Assembly (NCBI GenBank): GCA_002310135.1
Contig: DBYK01000003.1
Span: 62,001-126,000 of the forward strand
Direction: 5' to 3'
DNA: 64,000 nucleotides
Source of the DNA: Caryophanales bacterium UBA1188
GTDB lineage: Bacteria > Bacillota_I > Bacilli_A > Izemoplasmatales > UBA1188
Shown: positions 9,469 to 16,988 of the stretch, piece after piece
Layout: every line of letters starts with the position of its first letter
Position numbering within the stretch: the stretch's first letter is position 1
Notes under the pieces: generated by a model
What the model saw: only the letters and a program-made list of their open reading frames with translations
Told to the model about the DNA's origin: nothing
Database searches by the model: none
Program-made: the position numbers and the translations under genes

Positions 9469-9867
9469 TTATAAACTACCTTCGTCAAAAGAATGTGGGA
9501 GAAGACTTTCTACTGTATAATATTCAGGTTTTAATAGATCATTTACAACTATTACTTCAGTATTTTTGTTTAGAAGTTCTACCATAACCTGTCTACAAGC
9601 ACCACATGGATAAGGCATTGAATAATTGTTTGGGCTATAAATGAGTATTGAAATCATATCTTCTTTTTTATAACCTCTTGAAAGAGCATTGAAAAGTGCG
9701 CATCTTTCTGCACAAATTGTTAGAGAAAATGAAGCATTTTCAATATTCATACCAGTAACAATTTCACCATTTTTCATAAGAATGGCTGCGCTTACTTTGT
9801 AGTTCGAATATGGAGTATATGCAAGTTGACTTTGTGCTTTCGCAGCTTCTAACATTTTGTCAAACAT
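9469..9867 (-). CDS. cdd: Cytidine deaminase
   Basis: A 132-residue homotetrameric-type cytidine/deoxycytidine deaminase for pyrimidine salvage. The zinc site is complete: CAERCALFNAL (Cys ligand, catalytic Glu) and PCGACRQVM (two Cys ligands). The substrate-binding segment TPYSNYKVSAAILMKNGEI and the NIENASFSLTICAE element are canonical. It is one base downstream of ybeY and one base upstream of era. The length matches Bacillus Cdd (~136). Confidence 0.97.
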   Translation of the reverse strand: MFDKMLEAAKAQSQLAYTPYSNYKVSAAILMKNGEIVTGMNIENASFSLTICAERCALFNALSRGYKKEDMISILIYSPNNYSMPYPCGACRQVMVELLNKNTEVIVVNDLLKPEYYTVESLLPHSFDEGSL

Positions 9868-9868
9868 C

Positions 9869-10294
9869 TTAAACCCTCCTTAAATTAACTTTATTTAAAA
9901 TTTTTTCTTGGATAGAAAACATTATTTCTTCTTCATCCTTATTCATATGATCATAACCTAGACAGTGAAGTGTTCCGTGAACAAGTAAGAAACCAAGTTC
10001 TCTATCTAATGAATGGCCATAATCATGAGCCTGTTCTAAAGCCTTAGGAAAAGAAATTATGATATCTCCAAGTTCACCTTTTTCATCGCTAGGAAAAGAC
10101 AATACATCAGTTTCTTTATCAACATTTCTAAATTTTAAATTGTATGATTTGATTGTATCATTATCAGTAATTAAAACATTTAGAATTCTTCTCTTAAAAA
10201 CTTTAAGTTCAATAGAAGCTCTAAATACAATCTTTTTGAATATTTTTTTATAGTCTTCACTATTATATTCATTGATGATGTTGACTTTAATCAT
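9869..10294 (-). CDS. ybeY: Endoribonuclease YbeY (rRNA maturation)
   Basis: A 141-residue YbeY metalloprotein that acts in 16S rRNA 3' maturation and ribosome quality control. The metal-binding motif HGTLHCLGYDH (three His) is present at about residues 111-121, preceded by TDVLSFPSDE and LGDIIISFPKA. The start overlaps the phoH stop by 8 bases. phoH-ybeY adjacency is widespread in bacteria and supports the assignment. Confidence 0.96.
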   Translation of the reverse strand: MIKVNIINEYNSEDYKKIFKKIVFRASIELKVFKRRILNVLITDNDTIKSYNLKFRNVDKETDVLSFPSDEKGELGDIIISFPKALEQAHDYGHSLDRELGFLLVHGTLHCLGYDHMNKDEEEIMFSIQEKILNKVNLRRV

Positions 10295-11240
10295 TGTTTA
10301 GCCTCTCAATTATTTTTTGAACTAATGGATTTCTAACAACATCATTTTTATCGAATTCAACAATTTTAATATTGTTGATATTATTAAGCTTATTTATGGC
10401 GTATTTCAGGCCAGAATCATTCTCGTTTATTAGATCAATTTGAGTTAAATCTCCTGTAACAATCATCTTCGCGTTGAAGCCTAATCTTGTTAAAAACAAC
10501 TTAATTTGTTTTTTAGTTGTATTTTGTGCTTCATCTAGAATAACATAAGCATTATCTAAAGTTCTTCCTCTCATATATGCAAGTGGCGCAATCTCGATAG
10601 TACCATTTTCTATGTATTCATCAGTTGTTTTCTTACCAAGAAGTTCATATAAAGAATCGTATAGTGGAATTAAATATGGATCAACTTTTTCTTTGATTTC
10701 TCCAGGTAAATAACCTAGTGATTCACCAGCTTCAACAATAGGCCTTGATAATATTATTTTTTGATATTGATTTTGTTTAAATCTTTTAACTGCATCACAT
10801 ACAGCAATATAAGTTTTACCAACTCCTGCAGGACCATAAGCTAATACAATATCATTTTTGGATATATCTTTAAGATATGATACTTGAGAGAAAGTCTTAG
10901 GATAGATTGATTTCCCATTACAAGTTTTAACAATTTCTTCTCTAGATTTATAAAAATCAATAATTTCTTCTTTATCAACTTTATCGATGATTGATGAAAT
11001 ATAGATTACATCTCTTTCTCTCAATTGAACTTTAATTGAAGATAATGTGTAAAGGCAACCAAAAACATCTTCAATCTTTCTTGCCAAATCTTTTGATTCA
11101 GTATCAACTATAACTTCTTTATTTGATACAATAATCTTTGTTTGGAAATAGTCAGATAAAGCTTTTAAATTCTTATCAAATTCTCCAAGAATATTATGAA
11201 GATGGTTAGATTCTTTTATTATCAATTCAGTTTTATACAT
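10287..11240 (-). CDS. phoH: PhoH family ATPase
   Basis: A 317-residue cytoplasmic PhoH-like P-loop ATPase. It shows Walker A (YGPAGVGKTYIA) and Walker B (AYVILDEAQNTT), with RPIVEAGESLGYLPGEIKEK and GDLTQIDL between and after them. The N-terminal ~100 residues form the KH-like region typical of the family. The ATG at 11240 is preceded by AAAGGTG. It is the first gene of the operon running down to fhs, with a promoter just upstream. The biological role is poorly defined; context with YbeY suggests RNA metabolism. Confidence 0.95.
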   Translation of the reverse strand: MYKTELIIKESNHLHNILGEFDKNLKALSDYFQTKIIVSNKEVIVDTESKDLARKIEDVFGCLYTLSSIKVQLRERDVIYISSIIDKVDKEEIIDFYKSREEIVKTCNGKSIYPKTFSQVSYLKDISKNDIVLAYGPAGVGKTYIAVCDAVKRFKQNQYQKIILSRPIVEAGESLGYLPGEIKEKVDPYLIPLYDSLYELLGKKTTDEYIENGTIEIAPLAYMRGRTLDNAYVILDEAQNTTKKQIKLFLTRLGFNAKMIVTGDLTQIDLINENDSGLKYAINKLNNINNIKIVEFDKNDVVRNPLVQKIIERLNND

Positions 11241-11261
11241 TAATACACCTTTTTCTTAAAT

Positions 11262-11270
11262 ATTATAGCA
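11262..11270 (-). promoter_or_regulatory. Extended -10 promoter for the phoH operon
   Basis: On the minus strand the sequence reads TGCTATAAT, a perfect extended -10 (TGnTATAAT), about 20 bases upstream of the phoH start codon. The -35 region is weak (TATTCT at suitable spacing), as expected for extended -10 promoters. It lies after the rpsU terminator, so it is the likely main start of the phoH-fhs transcript. Confidence 0.65.
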
Positions 11271-11326
11271 TAAAAAATATTAAAAAGAATAGTTTACTAT
11301 CTTTTTATATAATATTTTTTTGAAAT

Positions 11327-11352
11327 AAAAAAATGCCATTGGCATTTTTTTT
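11327..11352 (-). terminator. Intrinsic terminator of rpsU
   Basis: An 11-bp inverted repeat (AAAAAAATGCC, ATT, GGCATTTTTTT) lies 12 bases after the rpsU stop. On the minus strand it gives a short GC core followed by a U run, a standard intrinsic terminator separating rpsU from phoH. Confidence 0.85.
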
Positions 11353-11363
11353 ATCTTTAGCAA

Positions 11364-11543
11364 TTAATGAGAGAATTTTCTTTTTCTATTCTCTCTCATT
11401 TTTTCTTTACGAGCAACACTAGGTTTGAGGTAAAATTCTCTTCTTCTGCATTCTTGTAGAGTACCTGTTCTAGATACATCTCTCTTGAAACGACGAAGAG
11501 CATCTTCTAAAGATTCATTTTCACGAACTATAGTCTTTGACAT
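11364..11543 (-). CDS. rpsU: 30S ribosomal protein S21
   Basis: A 59-residue basic protein read from an ATG at 11543. It starts MSKTIVRENESLEDALRRFK and continues with TGTLQECRRREFYLKPSVAR, which is unmistakably S21. It belongs to the small ribosomal subunit near the mRNA exit and helps initiation. AGAGGTG provides the ribosome binding site. It has its own promoter and terminator, so it is monocistronic here, ahead of the phoH operon. Confidence 0.95.
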   Translation of the reverse strand: MSKTIVRENESLEDALRRFKRDVSRTGTLQECRRREFYLKPSVARKEKMRENRKRKFSH

Positions 11544-11578
11544 TTTTTCACCTCTTTTCTTTTAAAATTACCTTAATA

Positions 11579-11607
11579 ATTATATATTGTGAGATTTGAA
11601 ATGTAAA
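11579..11607 (-). promoter_or_regulatory. Promoter of rpsU
   Basis: On the minus strand TTTACA (11602-11607), a 17-base spacer and TATAAT (11579-11584) form a near-consensus sigma-A promoter 35 bases upstream of the rpsU ATG. Confidence 0.8.
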
Positions 11608-11677
11608 GAAAAATTATTTAAAATATTTAAATACCCATTTTTTCTTATTTAATAGCTTAAATTATCTAACAAAAATA

Positions 11678-11706
11678 TTGTTATATATTTTTAATTTTGT
11701 TAAAAT
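11678..11706 (+). promoter_or_regulatory. Promoter of the 11.7-kb plus-strand gene
   Basis: TTGTTA (11678-11683), a 17-base spacer and TAAAAT (11701-11706) on the plus strand. It lies just before the ribosome binding site GAGAGG and the ATG at 11726, which supports that ATG over upstream in-frame codons lying inside the promoter. Confidence 0.7.
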
Positions 11707-11725
11707 ATTAGAGAGGTATTTTTAT

Positions 11726-12334
11726 ATGATAAGCATACTATTTGCAATTGATGACTTTCAAATTGATTTTAAAACTATCTTAATAATTTTAGGTGCTTTA
11801 CTCATTACTATCTTTTTCTTATATATAATTGGAAAGAGAATAAGATTTAAAGGAAAAGTTAAACAACAAAGCAAAAAACTAAAGAAAAAATTTGCGAGTA
11901 CATCAAAAAGTATAGAAACTATAATGTCTGAAATTGATCAAACAAAAAAATACAATGGTTCATATAATTCTTTAAGAGGTTCTACTAAATCTAAGATTAC
12001 AAAATATCTAATTAAGTGGATAGAAAAAGTTCCATTCTATGTTTCTTTGAATCATAAAGCTAGAGAAAATAAATACAGAATCGTATGTATTGCCATTCAA
12101 GATGATTTAGAAGCAAGAAAAAATAAAGGCCAATGGATTTATAATCCATCAGTTAAGAATAAAAAGAATTTAAAAACTCTATTAAAAGTAATCAACAAAT
12201 TTAAAGTATGTAAAGCTACTTTAGATGTAATTAGTCATATTTTTGAACAAGAATCAATAAAAGAAAATTTCAATCAATTATATTATTCACAAGAAAATAA
12301 TTTATATGTTAAATATTTAACAACAAAGAGGTGA
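11726..12334 (+). CDS. Single-pass membrane protein of unknown function
   Basis: I do not recognise this 202-residue protein. The N-terminus (residues ~13-36, TILIILGALLITIFFLYIIG) is one hydrophobic helix. It is followed by a strongly basic stretch rich in Lys and by a helical cytoplasmic domain with no motif I can name. No signal cleavage site is obvious. The start is the ATG at 11726, preceded by GAGAGG at 11711-11716 and a clear promoter. It is one of only two plus-strand genes here and is convergent with the next gene, sharing a bidirectional terminator. Confidence 0.75.
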   Translation: MISILFAIDDFQIDFKTILIILGALLITIFFLYIIGKRIRFKGKVKQQSKKLKKKFASTSKSIETIMSEIDQTKKYNGSYNSLRGSTKSKITKYLIKWIEKVPFYVSLNHKARENKYRIVCIAIQDDLEARKNKGQWIYNPSVKNKKNLKTLLKVINKFKVCKATLDVISHIFEQESIKENFNQLYYSQENNLYVKYLTTKR

Positions 12335-12350
12335 TTTTTCACCTCTTTTT
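12325..12350. terminator. Bidirectional terminator between convergent genes
   Basis: A 10-bp perfect stem (AAAGAGGTGA, TTTT loop, TCACCTCTTT) overlaps the stop codon of the plus-strand gene and ends where the minus-strand gene stops. T runs flank it on both strands, so it probably ends both transcripts. Confidence 0.85.
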
Positions 12351-13177
12351 TATGAATTAATTATTATATTTTCAATCATTGTTTTACATTCATCAACTGT
12401 TTTAAGTGTTGGACCAATTGATAGTGTTTCTTTTATTGTTCCCCTTAAAACATAATAGCTACTTCCATCAGGGTTTACTGATATAACAAAAGATTGTTTA
12501 GAGATTTGTTTAATAAAATAATCAATTAATCGTTTAGCTTCCTTTTTATTCACGATATTAAAACTCTTCAATAACAAATTTTTATCTGAATCATATAAAT
12601 GTATTTGATAAGTATCTTCATTAGATTCAATTTTCCAATTTGATTTAGATATTTTTTTATTTATTCCTAAGTCTGAACTAAATTCAATTAAAGTGTTCTC
12701 TTCAACTAATTCAGCAGAAAATGAAGCTAAATCATTTATTTTTAAAATATAGTCTTTAAAAGTGATCAATTCATCTACTGATTCTCTAGAATCAGATATT
12801 GCAACTATTTGATTATTAAACATGTAAATTAATCTATATTTACCATTAATATCTTCAAAAATATTATAATTATTATCCAATATAGAACTTTTTATTTTCG
12901 ATAATATTTGTTTACAAACTAAGACTGAAGATGTGTTTTCACTTTCAAGTAATTTATTTCCTTTTGAATCTAATAGATAAATATAATAATCTTGAATAGC
13001 TCTTTTAACTATTATATACGAATCTTGAGTAATAGTTAATTTCTTGTTATTTTCTTCTCTTGGCTTTTTAATGCTTTTAATCAAAATAACTATTAAATTG
13101 ACTATAATTACAACTACAAGTATGAGTATTAAAATTAAAGAATAGTACTCTTTCAAAAAATCAATGATTGTAAGCAT
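12350..13177 (-). CDS. Membrane-anchored protein with YegP-like repeats, function unknown
   Basis: A 275-residue protein with one N-terminal transmembrane helix (ILILVVVIIVNLIVILI, ~residues 16-32). It then has three or four repeats of about 60 residues alternating strands and a helix: YYIYLLDSKGNKLLES, GKYRLIYMFNNQIVAISDS, YQIHLYDSDKNLLLKS and SYYVLRGTIKETLSIG, each followed by a helix. This pattern resembles the DUF1508/YegP fold (strand, strand, helix), but that is my inference. It lies 2 bases after the next upstream gene and forms a two-gene unit with it. Confidence 0.7.
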   Translation of the reverse strand: MLTIIDFLKEYYSLILILILVVVIIVNLIVILIKSIKKPREENNKKLTITQDSYIIVKRAIQDYYIYLLDSKGNKLLESENTSSVLVCKQILSKIKSSILDNNYNIFEDINGKYRLIYMFNNQIVAISDSRESVDELITFKDYILKINDLASFSAELVEENTLIEFSSDLGINKKISKSNWKIESNEDTYQIHLYDSDKNLLLKSFNIVNKKEAKRLIDYFIKQISKQSFVISVNPDGSSYYVLRGTIKETLSIGPTLKTVDECKTMIENIIINS

Positions 13178-13179
13178 TT

Positions 13180-14658
13180 TTATTCCTCAACTAATATTTC
13201 AAATGTAGATTTTGATTCTTTTAGAATCTTTTCAGCTATAGGTGAGATTGATTGAAGTACAAAATGCAACTTCTTATCATAAACGCCACCTCTATAAATA
13301 AGTTTATAAAATTTAACATCTTCTTTAAGTAAACCTTTTTCTTTAAGTGTTTTGACAGAAACAACTTCATTATCTTCATATAGTTTATTTACAACATCAA
13401 GGTATACAATATCTCTTTCACCTTCAACTGGAATCTTAACAGTTTCATAAGATTCAACAAAGTTATTATTATCATCAATAGATAAAACATATCTTTTTTC
13501 TTCTCTATAAACTGCGAAGTTGTTTTTCTTTTTAGACTGTATTTCTGCGACTAAATCTGCTTCAAATTTACTAGAATAATCGCCATATTTAGCATAAGTT
13601 TTGATAAGTCCTTTTTCTCTTAATGATTCTTTTGTTTGATATTCATAAGAATAGATTTGTTTTTCTTTTATAAATCCTTCATCAAGTAAGAATCTCTTTT
13701 TTAGATCTTTAATAAGTTCGATACCTAATTCTAGTCTTTCATCATTCTTTATTCTAAGCATTAATGGAGTTTCTTTAAATAGCGAATAATTTGACACATT
13801 TTCTAATTTAAGTTTTCTTAGATTATATTTCTCAGGCATTAGATTTAGATAAAGAACTAAATACTTCCCTCTTATTTGCATTTTAGCGAGTTTAATCTTA
13901 CCGATTGAATAGGCATCGTACTTCCAGCTGATTCTAGATTTGACTTTTATATATGATAATAATGTATTTTTTAAAATTGAATAATATTCTTGTACCTTTG
14001 AACTTGATTGTATTAATTTAGCTTCAAAACTTCTTCTCTCTTTAACAAATACTTTTGAACCATCCACAAATATAGGTACTTTTTTGTATTTATAATCATC
14101 TTTTTTATCATCTTTATAATAATTGTCTACTTCAACAAATTCAGTTGGATCGTATGTATATTTTTCTTCTTTTGGTTCATATTTATCTTCAATTTGAATA
14201 AGGCCTCTTTTTACGAGTTCACTTTCACTTTCAATATTTAGATAATAATTCTCATTTGGAATCTTTGAAGTTTTTAATTTAAATAAAGCAATTTCTTCAT
14301 CAATTAATCTAAATGCGTATTTAAGAGTTCTATCTGATTTAACATGCATTTTAAATTTAGTGTCTTTATATCTTCTTCTATCACTTACATCTTCTTGATG
14401 ATAAATATTTTGTGGATAATTATTTGGATCTAAATTCAAATAAAGAGAAACGTATTTTCCTCTTACTGATAATTTCGCAAAATTGATTCTTCCAACATTA
14501 AATGCATCATAAAACCAACTGATTCTTGATTTCATCCCATTAATTGACATCAATTTATTCTTTAAAATCTCATAAACCTTCTTTACTCTATCATCAGATA
14601 AAATATATTTTGCGATAAATGATTTTCTATAAGTTATTGGAACTTCCTTTTTTGGCAT
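13180..14658 (-). CDS. Protein with a duplicated conserved domain, function unknown
   Basis: A 492-residue cytoplasmic-looking protein with no transmembrane helix. It carries two copies of a ~130-residue domain, at about 10-145 and 210-350. Each reads roughly SFxAK, then ~16 residues to YxxLKNxLxS, xxxxSRISWxYDAxxxGxIxxAK, and RGKYxxLYLNLxPxxY. A third, shorter basic region follows. Similar domains occur in uncharacterised Clostridia and Bacilli proteins, but I know of no assigned function. It is upstream of, and 2 bases from, the YegP-like membrane protein gene. Confidence 0.75.
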   Translation of the reverse strand: MPKKEVPITYRKSFIAKYILSDDRVKKVYEILKNKLMSINGMKSRISWFYDAFNVGRINFAKLSVRGKYVSLYLNLDPNNYPQNIYHQEDVSDRRRYKDTKFKMHVKSDRTLKYAFRLIDEEIALFKLKTSKIPNENYYLNIESESELVKRGLIQIEDKYEPKEEKYTYDPTEFVEVDNYYKDDKKDDYKYKKVPIFVDGSKVFVKERRSFEAKLIQSSSKVQEYYSILKNTLLSYIKVKSRISWKYDAYSIGKIKLAKMQIRGKYLVLYLNLMPEKYNLRKLKLENVSNYSLFKETPLMLRIKNDERLELGIELIKDLKKRFLLDEGFIKEKQIYSYEYQTKESLREKGLIKTYAKYGDYSSKFEADLVAEIQSKKKNNFAVYREEKRYVLSIDDNNNFVESYETVKIPVEGERDIVYLDVVNKLYEDNEVVSVKTLKEKGLLKEDVKFYKLIYRGGVYDKKLHFVLQSISPIAEKILKESKSTFEILVEE

Positions 14659-14673
14659 ATAATCACCTCAACT

Positions 14674-14699
14674 AAAAATAGTAGAATATTTCTACTATT
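14674..14699 (-). terminator. Terminator after mtaB
   Basis: A 10-bp inverted repeat (AATAGTAGAA, TAT, TTCTACTATT) with a short U tail on the minus strand, 57 bases after the mtaB stop. It ends the operon that begins near 20,924. The stem is AT-rich, so efficiency may be modest. Confidence 0.6.
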
Positions 14700-14755
14700 A
14701 TTATATAAATATTTATAAAAAAAGTCCATTAAAAATATTAAAACGTGTGCTTAAT

Positions 14756-16054
14756 CTATAAGATTTGCGATAAAACAGCATCTTTCTCAATATTTAATAA
14801 TTTAACATTAATTAATTTATTTAAATATTCTTTATTACCTTTTGCCTTAACATATATATAATTGCCTGTATGACCATAGAGATAACCATCTTTATATATC
14901 TCAAATATGACATCTAATTCTTTAAATAAATTATTTTGAATATAAGATAAACTGTTATCATCTGATAATTTTAGAACTATTTTACTTCTTTCTTTCTTTA
15001 TTTTTTCATCTACTTGGGGAAGCGCTTCAGCTTTAGTCCCTTTTCTAATTGAATATTTAAATGTGTGAATCTTTTGAAAATTAATATTTTTTAATGTTTC
15101 TAATGATTCATTAAAATCATCAATTGTTTCAGTTGGGAATCCGACAATGAAATCAGTTGTAATTGATATATTATTAATTTCTTTTCTTATCTTATCAATT
15201 GTTTCAATAAAATATTCTTTATCATAATGTCTATTCATGAGCTTTAAAATTCTATTGGAACCAGATTGTAAAGGAATATGAAGATGTTTCACAATCTTTT
15301 TACTATTTTTTAAAAGATCAATAAATTCATCAGTTATTTGTTTAGCTTCAATTGATGAAATTCTTATTCTATCTAAACCTTCTATTTTTTCTAATTCTTT
15401 AAGTAAATCAACTAAAGATGTGCCAATATCTTTGCCATATGAACCAGTATCTATTCCAGTAACAACTATCTCTTTATGCCCATTTAAAACCAACGTTTTG
15501 GCTTCTTTTATTACATCTTTTAGCTCCTTGCTCCTTGAATTACCTCTAGCATATGGAATAATACAATATGAACAAAAATTTGTACAGCCATCTTGAACTT
15601 TTAAAAAAGCTCTTGTGTGTTCTTTGAAACTATCTACAAGTAAATTGTCATATTTACTATGAAAGATATTGTCGTCAATTTCACATATATCTTCTTTATT
15701 ATTTATATATTCTAGTAATTTATTATATACTTCTTCTTTATTTGTGCTTCCAAGAACGATATTTAATCCAGGAATATCTTTAAGTGTCTTATCGATTTGT
15801 GCGAGACATCCAAATGCAACAGATATTCCATTTGGGTTCATTGATATAACTCTTCTAATTAACTTTTTAGATTTTCTACTTCCTTCTTCTGTAACTGTAC
15901 AAGTATTGATTAAAGAAATATCTGATTTTTTTTGATCAGATACTCTTATTAATCCTTTAGATGAAAGTAATTGAGAAATCGCTTCAGTTTCATAATAATT
16001 TACTTTGCATCCTAGGCTTATCACTTTATACGTTAATCCTTTTAATTCATTCAT
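14756..16054 (-). CDS. mtaB: tRNA t6A37 methylthiotransferase MtaB
   Basis: A 432-residue radical-SAM methylthiotransferase that converts t6A to ms2t6A at tRNA position 37. The N-terminal UPF0004 domain carries three cysteines (SLGCKVNYYE, NTCTVTEEGSRKSKK, AFGCLAQ). The radical-SAM domain has the CxxxCxxC cluster in DGCTNFCSYCIIPYARG. A C-terminal TRAM-like segment (~370-432) follows. NTCTVTEEGSRKSKK matches MtaB rather than MiaB. It lies 26 bases after the RluA-family gene. Confidence 0.93.
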   Translation of the reverse strand: MNELKGLTYKVISLGCKVNYYETEAISQLLSSKGLIRVSDQKKSDISLINTCTVTEEGSRKSKKLIRRVISMNPNGISVAFGCLAQIDKTLKDIPGLNIVLGSTNKEEVYNKLLEYINNKEDICEIDDNIFHSKYDNLLVDSFKEHTRAFLKVQDGCTNFCSYCIIPYARGNSRSKELKDVIKEAKTLVLNGHKEIVVTGIDTGSYGKDIGTSLVDLLKELEKIEGLDRIRISSIEAKQITDEFIDLLKNSKKIVKHLHIPLQSGSNRILKLMNRHYDKEYFIETIDKIRKEINNISITTDFIVGFPTETIDDFNESLETLKNINFQKIHTFKYSIRKGTKAEALPQVDEKIKKERSKIVLKLSDDNSLSYIQNNLFKELDVIFEIYKDGYLYGHTGNYIYVKAKGNKEYLNKLINVKLLNIEKDAVLSQIL

Positions 16055-16080
16055 ATTAAAACCTAATTCTATTACTTTTT

Positions 16081-16986
16081 TTAAAAAACCATTTTAAACT
16101 CTTTTGGAAGTGCTGCAGTGATTTCTATATCCTCGCCCTTATTAATGTCATAGAAGACAAGTTTTGAGGCATGAAGGCCTAATCTTCCTATTGGGTTCTT
16201 TGTGTATCCATATTTTTCATCAAAAACTATTGGATGACCTAAATCATGCATATGGACTCTTATCTGGTTTTTCCTTCCTGTATCTATTTCAACTTTTAAT
16301 AAACTATATTCTTTATTTTCATTTATAACCTTATATCTTGTGATTGCTTTTTTGCCATTTGGATCTTTTGTTGAATAAACCAAATTATTTGCGTTTAATT
16401 TTAAATAAGATTTAATAGTTCCTTCTTTCTTTTCAAATACACCTTCAACAAGCGCATAGTACTCTCTTACTTTAACGTCTTCATTCCAGTGCATTTTTAG
16501 CTTAGAATGAAGTTTGATGTCTTTCGCGAATAATAAGACTCCTGATGTCTCCTTGTCGATTCTATGCAAAATATAAGGCCTTAACTTAGGATTTTTATTA
16601 CTTAAATATTTTGAAACATAATAATAAGCTGATTCAATCTCTTTATTAGATTCAATAGATAAAAGACCTGCCTTTTTATTAATCGCAATATAATCTTCAT
16701 TTTCAAATATGATATCTAGTTTATAATTTGAATCTAAATTATTATTTTTAACAATATCTACTCTGTTTTTCAATATTTTAACTTCATCATCTTTAGCGAG
16801 TGGATAATCAAATTTAGTAACTACAAAACCATTTACTAAGACTTTATGAGAAGATAATATAGATTTAACACTATTTCTTGAAAGTGGTAATTTATCTAAT
16901 AAATAATCAAGCAAAAAAGAAGATTTATTAATCTTAAAAATATATGTATATTCTATTCTTTTTTGTCTATTATCGTTTTTATTCAT
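16081..16986 (-). CDS. RluA-family pseudouridine synthase
   Basis: A 301-residue pseudouridine synthase. An S4-like RNA-binding region is at residues ~28-75 (LPLSRNSVKSILSSHKVLVN). The catalytic domain has HRIDKETSGVLLFAKD, with the catalytic Asp in RID, and the C-terminal KNQIRVHMHDLGHPIVFDEK. The substrate (23S rRNA or tRNA) cannot be told from sequence. It sits 2 bases after the SGNH lipoprotein gene, a pairing without an obvious functional link. Confidence 0.9.
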   Translation of the reverse strand: MNKNDNRQKRIEYTYIFKINKSSFLLDYLLDKLPLSRNSVKSILSSHKVLVNGFVVTKFDYPLAKDDEVKILKNRVDIVKNNNLDSNYKLDIIFENEDYIAINKKAGLLSIESNKEIESAYYYVSKYLSNKNPKLRPYILHRIDKETSGVLLFAKDIKLHSKLKMHWNEDVKVREYYALVEGVFEKKEGTIKSYLKLNANNLVYSTKDPNGKKAITRYKVINENKEYSLLKVEIDTGRKNQIRVHMHDLGHPIVFDEKYGYTKNPIGRLGLHASKLVFYDINKGEDIEITAALPKEFKMVF

Positions 16987-16988
16987 TT

